The position numbers were made by a program, and so were the translations under genes. The notes beneath the pieces are model-generated. The model saw only the letters and a program-made list of their open reading frames with translations, searched no databases and was not told the DNA's origin. Positions 52,665 to 59,934 of a stretch of 64,000 bases of DNA are shown here, piece by piece; position 1 is the stretch's first letter, and every line of letters starts with the position of its first letter. Source of the DNA: Halomarinibacterium sp041392125 (lineage in GTDB: Bacteria > Bacteroidota > Bacteroidia > Flavobacteriales > Flavobacteriaceae). The DNA is taken from assembly GCA_041392125.1 (NCBI GenBank), contig JAWKMR010000012.1:21480-85479 (forward strand). The letters are read 5' to 3'.

Positions 52665-54874
52665 AAATGTAATGTCGTCCCTATCATGAAATTGATTCCA
52701 GCCTGTGGGTAATATCCTGCGCCTTCCACTGTGGTAATAGTTCCCGGATTGCTAAAATCATCATCGTAGGTATAGAAATAACCATTGGATACATATTCAG
52801 TATTAAAAATATTATTCACAAGTCCCGAAATCACTATGGAATCTATAAATGATACTTTTTTAAAAGTATAATTCATACTGAAGTCATTTAAAAAATAGGC
52901 ATCCAAAATGGAAGCCTTACTGTCAATATTTCCCATATATTGTTTTCCCACATATTTTGAAAACAAGGTAATCTGCAAATTTTCCAAAGGCTTACATTCA
53001 ATACTGTTTCCTGCAATAACCGAAGGTGAAAAAGATATATTTGTATTCCTCAGGTTTACCAAAGTTCCATCCTTAGAAGCAATAAAATCTACATTTTTAT
53101 TCATACTTAAAGCCACATTGGGCCTTATTGCAAATTTTTCAGAAAAAAGAATCGCAGCATCCACCTCAAGGCCCAAACGGTAACTTTTACCGCTGGTCGC
53201 TCTAATGGGTGCTCCCACATCGTCCAATGCTCCTGTAAGTACCAATTGGTCTTGATAATCCATATAATATATATTAGAACTTACTTGTAATTTTTGAGAA
53301 GCAAAACGCCAGCCTAATTCATAGTCGTCCAGTTTTTCGGCAATAAAAACCCCTTCTTCAAAATCACTTCTTCTTGGTTCCCGATGCGCTTTCCCGTAGG
53401 AGACATAAAAACTATTTTTACTATTAAGTTGATAGCTGATTCCTGCTTTTGGATTAAAGAAAGGGTAGTTTTTCTTTTCAAATAACGGTTCTAAATCTGA
53501 GGTAAGTCCGGAAGTACGATAGCTTATAAATCTGCCTTGCAAATCTCCGAAGAAACTCCATTTTTCATTTAGCCGATATGTCCCTTTCGAAAAGGCAGTA
53601 AATTCATTTTTGTCACCATTACCACTATAATATCTATCTCCCAATTCACTATCGCTTGCAAATCGGGCCCAGATCACTTCCCCAAAGTGATCGCCCCCGT
53701 AGTAGCTATAAAATAGTCCCGAAGTAATATCCCATTTTGAATTTTTATAGTTTACGTGAAGGTTTCCGGCATAAAAATTATTATTTAGCCAGCGACGGCG
53801 AATTACATCGGAAGTTTCAATAATTTCTTCCCCAATAACAACTGGAGCTAATCCATAAAAGCTAAGATTTGTCTCCCCCGAAAAATTCACATTTTGTTCG
53901 TACCAATCATCCATATATTCTTCAAAATAGCCTCTTCCGTAGGTATAATTAAACGAAGCATTAGCACTCCAATGGTTATTGAATTTATGGTTCACTAATA
54001 CCTGAACATGGTCCTGCGAGTAGTTGTCTACTTGATTGTTGTAAAATCCTTCAAAATTTCCTTCGTTATCAAATTGAATTCCCGCTTGGTTATAGGTTCG
54101 GTCATTTTCTAAAGTTGCAGCATCTACTCCGTACCAAGATTGATACGTAATTTCCTTTCCGCCAAACGCAAGTGCTTTTATTTGGGTTTTTTGAGTTTTA
54201 TAGGTTCCCTGAAGAAAATACGATTTTAAATCGCTGGAAGCTCTTTCTACATACCCTTCGGAAGTAATTTTTGAAAGCCTTCCCGAAAATTCAAGATGTT
54301 CTTTAAGCAGTCCCGTACTAAATTTTGCGGTATGCTTCCAAGTATTAAAAGAACCGTAACTGTTTGAAAATTGAGCGTGCGCTTTTTCAGAGACCGCATC
54401 ACTTAATATATTGATACTGGCTCCAAAAGCTCCGGAACCATTGGTAGAGGTACCAACACCTCGTTGCAGCTGCAAACTCTCAACCGATGATGCAAAATCG
54501 GGTAAATTAACCCAAAATGTACCTTGACTTTCGGCGTCGTTGTAGGGAATTCCGTTAATGGTAATGCTCACCCTACTGGCATCACTCCCGCGTACTCTAA
54601 TCCCGGTGTAGCCTACTCCTGCTCCGGCATCGCTTGTGGTTACTACCGCAGGAAGATAATTTAACAAAATAGGTAAATCTTGTCCTAAATTTCGTTCTTC
54701 AAGTTCCTGCTTACTTACATTGGAGTGTGTTACAGGAGAAGTGGCTTGCACACGTACTGCTTTTAACAATACCTCGTCCAGAGTTTCTACCTTAGTGGTA
54801 TCGATTACCGGGTTCGTTTGTGAAAGTACTTGTATTCCTAAAAGGAAACAAGGAATCATAAATAATGGTTTCAT
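52661..54874 (-). CDS. TPP-riboswitch-controlled TonB-dependent receptor (probable thiamine uptake)
   Basis: 737 residues. Signal peptide to about residue 18 (LGIQVLSQ), TonB box-like VETLDEVLLKAVRV near 28-41, a plug with GIRVRGSDASRVSITINGIP near 90-109 and GSGAFGASINI near 147, then a long beta barrel ending in Phe (MIGTTLHF), as outer-membrane proteins do. A TPP riboswitch lies in its leader, so the ligand is most likely thiamine or a precursor. An 8-bp hairpin overlaps its start codon. PnuT-like permease and thiamine-binding protein genes lie 2.8 kb upstream. Confidence 0.9.
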   Translation of the reverse strand: MKPLFMIPCFLLGIQVLSQTNPVIDTTKVETLDEVLLKAVRVQATSPVTHSNVSKQELEERNLGQDLPILLNYLPAVVTTSDAGAGVGYTGIRVRGSDASRVSITINGIPYNDAESQGTFWVNLPDFASSVESLQLQRGVGTSTNGSGAFGASINILSDAVSEKAHAQFSNSYGSFNTWKHTAKFSTGLLKEHLEFSGRLSKITSEGYVERASSDLKSYFLQGTYKTQKTQIKALAFGGKEITYQSWYGVDAATLENDRTYNQAGIQFDNEGNFEGFYNNQVDNYSQDHVQVLVNHKFNNHWSANASFNYTYGRGYFEEYMDDWYEQNVNFSGETNLSFYGLAPVVIGEEIIETSDVIRRRWLNNNFYAGNLHVNYKNSKWDITSGLFYSYYGGDHFGEVIWARFASDSELGDRYYSGNGDKNEFTAFSKGTYRLNEKWSFFGDLQGRFISYRTSGLTSDLEPLFEKKNYPFFNPKAGISYQLNSKNSFYVSYGKAHREPRRSDFEEGVFIAEKLDDYELGWRFASQKLQVSSNIYYMDYQDQLVLTGALDDVGAPIRATSGKSYRLGLEVDAAILFSEKFAIRPNVALSMNKNVDFIASKDGTLVNLRNTNISFSPSVIAGNSIECKPLENLQITLFSKYVGKQYMGNIDSKASILDAYFLNDFSMNYTFKKVSFIDSIVISGLVNNIFNTEYVSNGYFYTYDDDFSNPGTITTVEGAGYYPQAGINFMIGTTLHF

Positions 54875-54893
54875 TCGTAAAAAAGTTACGAAT
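54873..54893 (-). promoter_or_regulatory. Start-codon-overlapping hairpin of the thiamine receptor mRNA
   Basis: Perfect arms ATTCGTAA / TTACGAAT with a 5-nt loop. The A and T of the ATG (54873-54874) lie in the stem. There is no T-run on either side, so it is not a terminator; it probably limits ribosome access as part of the riboswitch output. Confidence 0.6.
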
Positions 54894-54961
54894 AAAAGGG
54901 GTCATTATTCTGGGTTACTAAAATGGTTTACACGTATGGAAATAAATCTCCTGCCCGCCGG

Positions 54962-55122
54962 CATAATTTCCTAAACAGCATTACCTGTTCTAGGTTCAAT
55001 GGGTATAATCTCAGCCAAATGGATTAACGATTTTTGATTCTTGAAATTAGATTTAGAACTCTTTGTTCTTAAATCTTCGTTCATTAATCTACAATCTTAA
55101 ATCTTTTAGCACCCCTTTTGAG
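54962..55122 (-). ncRNA. TPP (thiamine pyrophosphate) riboswitch
   Basis: Minus-strand conserved blocks in order: GGGGTGC (55109-55115), GGCTGAGA (55009-55016), TACCC with TTGAACCT (54993-54999 region), ACAGGTAATGCTG (54976-54988) and AGGA (54969-54972). These match the THI-box: P2/P3 GGGTGC...CTGAGA and TTGAACCTG...TAATGC. The spacer between the first two blocks is about 93 nt, forming a long optional P3 arm with an internal hairpin (AGATTTA.GAAC / GTTC.TAAATCT). The aptamer begins directly after the promoter and controls the downstream receptor. The exact edges are approximate. Confidence 0.9.
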
Positions 55123-55130
55123 ATGTGGGA

Positions 55131-55138
55131 CAAAGATA
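55131..55138 (-). promoter_or_regulatory. -7 promoter element of the TPP-riboswitch transcript
   Basis: Minus-strand TATCTTTG, full consensus; the riboswitch starts about 10 bp downstream, so the receptor has its own promoter separate from the arfB operon. Confidence 0.7.
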
Positions 55139-55193
55139 GCAACAAAAAAATCTAAATCTCAAATTTCAAATCACAAATTAACCCTTGAAATTG

Positions 55194-55595
55194 TTAAAAC
55201 GATGGAGGTTTTCGGTTGGCTTTTTTTAGCGCGTTTTCCTTTTTGTTTTTAAGGCGCTTTTCAATAACAGACTTTGAAGGTTTTGTAGCTTTTCGAACCT
55301 TTTTAACCTTCACATTTTCTGTTAGTAATGTTAGCAAACGCTCTATAATTAGTTTTTTATTCCGAAACTGACTTCTAGTTTCACCGCACTGCAGTAGCAA
55401 AACTCCATCAAGTGAAAGTTTGGAATCCAATCTTTTTTGAAGGAGTTCTTTTTCGTTTTCTGAAAGTCCTTCGGACGTAAGTACGTTAAAAGAAATCTCC
55501 ACTTTTGAAGCTGTTTTATTCACATGTTGCCCTCCCGGGCCACTACTTTTAATCGCTTTAAAAGTTACTTCAGCAAGTATTTGTTCAAAATTCAT
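55194..55595 (-). CDS. arfB: Peptidyl-tRNA hydrolase ArfB (ribosome rescue)
   Basis: 133 residues. Class I release-factor catalytic motif GGQ in SSGPGGQHVNKTAS near 18-31, and the basic C-terminal tail (KKVRKATKPSKSVIEKRLKN, about 95-115) that enters the empty mRNA channel. It frees peptides from stalled ribosomes. Overlaps the DUF4301 stop by one base, last of the overlapping operon. Confidence 0.94.
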   Translation of the reverse strand: MNFEQILAEVTFKAIKSSGPGGQHVNKTASKVEISFNVLTSEGLSENEKELLQKRLDSKLSLDGVLLLQCGETRSQFRNKKLIIERLLTLLTENVKVKKVRKATKPSKSVIEKRLKNKKENALKKANRKPPSF

Positions 55596-57121
55596 TAGGC
55601 ATTGGGACGGTGTTCTTTTTTCAGTAAGTCGTTAACTGTTTTTACAGGGTTAAAGGTTATTTGAGGTACTTCTATAAAAACCGTATTCCACTTGGCCATA
55701 CCACCGTTCCATAAACCAGGTAGCTCAAGTGCTTTTAAAGGTTTTCCATTTTCGTACTTTTTTGAAATAAATCCTGTTTCGGGGTCTGTAAAATCGAGCA
55801 AATTAAATTTATTGCCTTTATAATCCCGAACACCGCATACAATGTCTACAGGATTAAAGTGGGTAGCTTCCAGCAACATGGATTTTTGATGTGTATCGTC
55901 CAAATTTATCTGTGAAGCCTCTACAATTTGAAGAGAGGTCACTCCATTTTCGTCTTTTACCCAAAAAGGGCCTCCGCCTGGAGCTCCAAGATTTTTAACC
56001 ACCCCACACACACGCAGGGGTTTGTTTAGTACTTCTATTAGGTCTGATTTACCACTGGGAATGTCTTTAATATTCAATTCATTCCAAATAAAAGAGTGTA
56101 TTTCTTTCATTTTTTGGAGCGTAACATCTACTTCCAAATCACGTAAATAGTCAAATATTTTAGACTGAAGTTGAAGTAGTTTTCCAGCTAACACTTTTTT
56201 GTAAAGTGCAATTTCGGGGACATACTCTTGTGCCGCTACATTGTCTATATTTTTTATGAAAATAATATCGGCATCGATATCATTAAGATTTTCAAGCAAT
56301 GCCCCATGCCCGGAAGGTCTAAATACCAAATGTCCTTTTTGATCCCTAAAGGGTAGATTATCGAAATTTACCGCAATGGTATTGGTTTCTTTTTTCTGAA
56401 AAGAATAGGTAATATGGAACGTTTTTTTGGTCTTGCGACTTACGCGACTTTTAATACTATCAAACTCTTGTTTGAAAGAATCTAAATCTTTTTCTGAAAA
56501 GGTAAAATGAAGGTAAACATCGTCCCCCACCGCAGCATAAAAAGCTGCCTCGTAGAGTTGTTCTTCAAAGGCAGTGGCTGTATGCTTTTTATATTTATGA
56601 AAGGGAATAAGTCCCTTGGGGAGATTTGCAAAGTTTAGTCCATCTTCATAGAGCATAGTTTTTGCAAAAAGATGTAACCGGACTCCTTTTGTGGATTTTT
56701 TATATTCTGGATGTAGTTTGCGTATTTTGGTTCTAACCTGCTTCAAAAAGGCAAAATCACTAATTCTCTCAAAAAAAAGTTTTACCTGACTGTATTCATT
56801 TTTCTTTAAAAAATCGCGGTATTCTTCTTTTTCAGGATGAAAATCTTTAATAAATTCATGTAAGAATTTAAACATTCTGGTGGCTGCACCGGAAGCAGGA
56901 ACAAATTTTACAATTTCGATTTTCTCCTTTTTGGAATCAAAATAAGCTTCGTATTTTTTGATATCGGCTTCCTTTACAGATTGTATTCCGTTGTTAATGG
57001 TTGCCGTAGTAACAATATCTACAAAAGGAATTCCTCTTATAAAGGTTTCTATCTGTTTTACTATTTGATGCGTCGTGAGACCGTTTTCCTTAACCTGTCG
57101 TAAATCTTTTTCAGTGAGCAT
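55595..57121 (-). CDS. DUF4301 protein, nucleotidyltransferase-like
   Basis: 508 residues. FVPASGAATRMFKFLHEFI near 72-90 is the family signature and recalls the G-x-G-x-x-T-R-x loop of nucleotidyltransferases. Other blocks are FRPSGHGALLENLNDIDADI near 265-284 and VCGVVKNLGAPGGGPFWVKD near 378-397, as in enzymes that use sugar nucleotides. The actual reaction is unknown. It overlaps the NadR-like kinase stop by 11 bp and arfB by 1 bp. Confidence 0.82.
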   Translation of the reverse strand: MLTEKDLRQVKENGLTTHQIVKQIETFIRGIPFVDIVTTATINNGIQSVKEADIKKYEAYFDSKKEKIEIVKFVPASGAATRMFKFLHEFIKDFHPEKEEYRDFLKKNEYSQVKLFFERISDFAFLKQVRTKIRKLHPEYKKSTKGVRLHLFAKTMLYEDGLNFANLPKGLIPFHKYKKHTATAFEEQLYEAAFYAAVGDDVYLHFTFSEKDLDSFKQEFDSIKSRVSRKTKKTFHITYSFQKKETNTIAVNFDNLPFRDQKGHLVFRPSGHGALLENLNDIDADIIFIKNIDNVAAQEYVPEIALYKKVLAGKLLQLQSKIFDYLRDLEVDVTLQKMKEIHSFIWNELNIKDIPSGKSDLIEVLNKPLRVCGVVKNLGAPGGGPFWVKDENGVTSLQIVEASQINLDDTHQKSMLLEATHFNPVDIVCGVRDYKGNKFNLLDFTDPETGFISKKYENGKPLKALELPGLWNGGMAKWNTVFIEVPQITFNPVKTVNDLLKKEHRPNA

Positions 57122-57686
57122 AGAGGTTCCTTTTCAAATTATCAATTACTTTCTTGGCCTTATTAAAGCGTTCTTTTTCATTGCCGGTAAGAATGGTAAA
57201 TGGCAGGTTGTTCTTTTTTAATTCTTCTTCAAACATACAAAATAGCGTAGACCTATCATAAGGCCTGTCTCTCAAAATATCGGGTTGCCAAGGTACATCT
57301 ATGGCTGTTAAAAAATAATGATGATATTGTTGATGTTTCGTTGCTTCTATAAGTTCCCTGGGGCAAAAATTTTTATAATAGTAGTTACAATAGACTTTTA
57401 TTTGTAACAGATTGGTATCACAAAAAAGAAAGTTTTTAGCTGTTTTTGTCTTTTCGTTTTCAGAATGTATTTGCCCTTTTACTATTGGTAAAATATCATC
57501 TTTCGTTATTCTTTCTTTTTTTGATTCCCATTTTTCTTCTAAATATTCACGCATATATTCTGGCACCCACTCGGTTTTATAATATGCTGACAATTGCTTG
57601 GAAAGGGTTGTTTTTCCGGTAGATTCGGGTCCAAACAAAACAAATTTTAAACAGTCTGATGGGTTTTGTGTAAGTGTTTTTTCCAT
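57111..57686 (-). CDS. NadR-like P-loop kinase, next to PnuC/PnuT-type permease
   Basis: 191 residues resembling the ribosylnicotinamide-kinase part of NadR (AAA_28): Walker A GPESTGKTTLSKQL near 19-32, EYMREYLEE near 45, CDTNLLQIKVYC near 92, DVPWQPDILRDRPYDRS near 130-146 and a final LTGNEKERF. There is no adenylyltransferase domain. The start at 57686 is preferred because upstream residues lack family similarity. It overlaps the permease gene by 40 bp. The true substrate may be nicotinamide riboside or, from the neighbourhood, thiamine. Confidence 0.8.
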   Translation of the reverse strand: MEKTLTQNPSDCLKFVLFGPESTGKTTLSKQLSAYYKTEWVPEYMREYLEEKWESKKERITKDDILPIVKGQIHSENEKTKTAKNFLFCDTNLLQIKVYCNYYYKNFCPRELIEATKHQQYHHYFLTAIDVPWQPDILRDRPYDRSTLFCMFEEELKKNNLPFTILTGNEKERFNKAKKVIDNLKRNLYAH

Positions 57687-58279
57687 GCGAGATACCCTTG
57701 TATGGCAAGGATGGTAAAAATTAGGTATTGCAAAGATAACATTCCCAAACCACGGTATGCGTAAAGTGGCACCGTAATTAGGTCTGCAAAAATCCAAAGA
57801 GTCCAATTTTCAATCTTTTTAGTGGCCATATACCACATGGCTGTAAAGAAAATTCCAGAAGTAAAAATATCAATATAGTTTACTGTTTCAAGTTTATAGT
57901 TAAATCCTAAATAAACCAAATAAGTAATTATCATGGTTACAAAAAATAAGGCAAGACCTATTAGCTTCTCTCTAAAGCTTGTTCTAGAAATTGGCACTGC
58001 TACTTTATTGTCTTTTTTTCTGGACCAATTCCACCAGCCATACAAACTCATTACTGAATAATAAAAATTCATCATCATATCACCAAAGTATTGTGCTTTG
58101 TAGAGCAAATACACAGTAATAACCGTTGCAATTAATCCTGTGGGATATACCCAAATGTTTTCCTTTTTAGCATACCAAACACTTGCTATTCCAAATACAA
58201 AAACAAGTGTTTCAAGTATAATATCGAGGGTAGAAGCATTTTTATAAGGGTCAAGAAAAAAATCAAAAATGGGGCTCAT
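57647..58279 (-). CDS. pnuC: PnuC-family vitamin permease (thiamine PnuT or nicotinamide riboside PnuC)
   Basis: 210 residues with about seven transmembrane helices. Family motifs: NIWVYPTGLIATVITVYLLY near 41-60, MMNFYYSVMSLYGWWNW near 69-85, and ENWTLWIFADLITVPLYAYRGL near 158-179. PnuC homologues carry nicotinamide riboside, riboflavin (PnuX) or thiamine (PnuT). The thiamine-binding protein gene that overlaps it by 17 bp and the nearby TPP-controlled receptor favour thiamine. Transport is facilitated diffusion, trapped by a kinase, which fits the overlapping NadR-like gene. Confidence 0.88.
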   Translation of the reverse strand: MSPIFDFFLDPYKNASTLDIILETLVFVFGIASVWYAKKENIWVYPTGLIATVITVYLLYKAQYFGDMMMNFYYSVMSLYGWWNWSRKKDNKVAVPISRTSFREKLIGLALFFVTMIITYLVYLGFNYKLETVNYIDIFTSGIFFTAMWYMATKKIENWTLWIFADLITVPLYAYRGLGMLSLQYLIFTILAIQGYLAWKKHLHKTHQTV

Positions 58280-58526
58280 AGTCGCTTCTGTTACTTTTTA
58301 CAATTTTCATATAAAGTAATCCCCTTTCCATGGCTTCTAAAGCTACCTTTATTTCTTTTTGAAGGATATACATAACCTTATCGTAATCTCCGTAAACTTG
58401 GGTACTTAAAGGATTTTCAAGTACAGTAAGCCCACTATTCCTCAAAGATTTTATAAAATTGATAATGGCAGGTTCGTAGTCATCCTGCAATGGTGTTAAG
58501 GTAAGTTCTACAGATATTTGCATCAT
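58263..58526 (-). CDS. YkoF/MTH1187-type thiamine-binding protein
   Basis: 87 residues with a ferredoxin-like alpha/beta pattern: ISVELTLTPLQDDYEPAIINFI, GLTVLENPLSTQVYGDYDKVM near 39-59 and EIKVALEAMERGLLYMKIV. This matches the small thiamine-binding (YkoF-like, DUF77) family. The chosen start is the ATG at 58524-58526, one base after the GGGP-synthase stop; the next codon is also ATG. Overlaps the permease gene. Known homologues bind thiamine or HMP in the cytoplasm. Confidence 0.82.
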   Translation of the reverse strand: MMQISVELTLTPLQDDYEPAIINFIKSLRNSGLTVLENPLSTQVYGDYDKVMYILQKEIKVALEAMERGLLYMKIVKSNRSDYEPHF

Positions 58527-58527
58527 A

Positions 58528-59226
58528 TTAATTTTCAAAAGCAGTCCCCATGACAATCATGGTGGCTCCTGCGCCATAGGCCGCTATAATTTGCTCTTTG
58601 GTTTTTATTCCTCCACCTACAATTAATGGAATATTCAATTCTTTTTTTACTGCTGAAATAATTTCTGAAGAAACAGGTATTTTTGCACCACTTCCAGCCT
58701 CTAAGTACATAAGCTTGGCACCCATAAGTTCTCCTGCTTTTGCTGTGTCGACTATAGTTTGAATATCGTCTTGAGGCAATGGCTTCGTTTGGGTAACTCT
58801 CGCTACTGCAGATGTGTTTTCCCCATCAATTAAAATATAACCTGTAGGAATGATTTCTAAAGAAGTGTCTCTTAATTTTGAAACTGCTTTTACTTGTTGC
58901 CCTATTAAATATTCGGGGTTTCTTCCCGATAATAAACTTAAAAACAACAACCCGTCTGCTGCATTTGTTATTTGCGAAACATCTCCCGGAAACAGTATTA
59001 TGGGTTTTGCTGTATAAAGTTTTAGTGATTTTACCAATATTTCTGTCATCCCATCCGCAACAGTACTTCCGCCTACAAAAAGATGGGTAGTTTCTACTGG
59101 CAACTTTCTTAAAAAAGCCGCTACGTTTTGTATCTCAAACTTTTCGGGATCAATAAGTATAGCCAGTAGTTTTTTATGTAAACTAACCGCTTCTGAAAAA
59201 GAATTATAAATACTTTTTGTAATCAT
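58528..59226 (-). CDS. Geranylgeranylglyceryl/heptaprenylglyceryl phosphate synthase (PcrB/GGGPS family)
   Basis: 232 residues, TIM barrel. Conserved blocks: LLAILIDPEKFE near 20-31, THLFVGGSTVADG near 47-59, PIILFPGDVSQI near 75-86, TGYILIDG near 127, YLEAGSGAKIPV near 173-184 and the phosphate-binding VGGGIKTKEQI near 200-210. The family makes the ether bond of archaeal-type lipids; Bacteroidota members are known to have the activity in vitro. Overlaps the phosphopantetheinyl transferase by 4 bp. Confidence 0.92.
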   Translation of the reverse strand: MITKSIYNSFSEAVSLHKKLLAILIDPEKFEIQNVAAFLRKLPVETTHLFVGGSTVADGMTEILVKSLKLYTAKPIILFPGDVSQITNAADGLLFLSLLSGRNPEYLIGQQVKAVSKLRDTSLEIIPTGYILIDGENTSAVARVTQTKPLPQDDIQTIVDTAKAGELMGAKLMYLEAGSGAKIPVSSEIISAVKKELNIPLIVGGGIKTKEQIIAAYGAGATMIVMGTAFEN

Positions 59227-59861
59227 TTCTTCTCTGAAATTAAGGCATAAGCACTTGTAAAACCTTCAAACTCTTCAAACCAGACTTGGTAATTTTCTTC
59301 TTTTCCTTTAAAAGAAACTTGTGCTTTTGTTTTCATATCATCCATATCAAAATCTTCTACATAAATATTCTTCAAAAAACTCACTCCGGGCTCTGCAAAA
59401 CTCTTATACAAACTTTCTTTGGCGCCCCAAACCATGGTTAATTTTCGCATTAAAGCATCTTCATTGGCAAGTGTTCGATACTCTTCAATAGGGGTAAATT
59501 TGTGAGCAATTTTAAGAATCTTGGGGCGCTGCATTTCAATATCAATACCTATTTCTTTATCACTTACAATAATGGCCGAAAAAATGTAAGAGTGTGTAAT
59601 AGAAATTTTTTTTCCATCTTTTAAATGAGGTTTGCCCTTTTCATCATAGTACAAATCAAAATCTGTATACCCTGCTTCAACTAATAAATGCCGGACACTC
59701 ATAAAACCTCTTTGGTGAATATCACTCTTCATTCCGTCCACTCTATCTTGGCAATGAGGCGTTAATGCAATTCCTTCTGAAAGGGCTTCATAAGACTCTA
59801 CTATCTTCCAAATGAGGACTTTTGTGTGGGAATCTACTGTTATAGTTTTGTAAAGAGGCAT
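59223..59861 (-). CDS. 4'-phosphopantetheinyl transferase, Sfp-like
   Basis: Activates carrier proteins with the phosphopantetheine arm of CoA. 212 residues: KISITHSYIFSAIIVSDK near 87-104, metal site GIDIEMQRPKI near 107, and WGAKESLYKSF near 145-155. A stand-alone AcpS-type is not seen in this window, so it may serve fatty-acid ACP. First gene of the seven-gene overlapping operon down to arfB. Confidence 0.92.
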   Translation of the reverse strand: MPLYKTITVDSHTKVLIWKIVESYEALSEGIALTPHCQDRVDGMKSDIHQRGFMSVRHLLVEAGYTDFDLYYDEKGKPHLKDGKKISITHSYIFSAIIVSDKEIGIDIEMQRPKILKIAHKFTPIEEYRTLANEDALMRKLTMVWGAKESLYKSFAEPGVSFLKNIYVEDFDMDDMKTKAQVSFKGKEENYQVWFEEFEGFTSAYALISEKK

Positions 59862-59881
59862 GTAATTTGAAGGATATTATG

Positions 59882-59889
59882 TACTTTTG
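59882..59889 (+). promoter_or_regulatory. -7 promoter element of ahcY
   Basis: TACTTTTG, full consensus; 45 bp before the ATG at 59935. It includes the rejected in-frame TTG at 59887. Confidence 0.65.
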
Positions 59890-59934
59890 CCTTCTGAAAA
59901 ATTCAGAAAAAATTTAATAATCAAATATACTAAT

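Noticed and set aside
54873..54893. Inverted repeat before the thiamine receptor considered as an intrinsic terminator of the riboswitch
   Set aside because: No U-run follows the stem and the start codon itself lies in it, so translational occlusion is more plausible.
57687..57806. 40-codon N-terminal extension of the NadR-like kinase
   Set aside because: It overlaps the permease coding region and carries residues foreign to the family; the ATG at 57686 gives the usual N-terminus.
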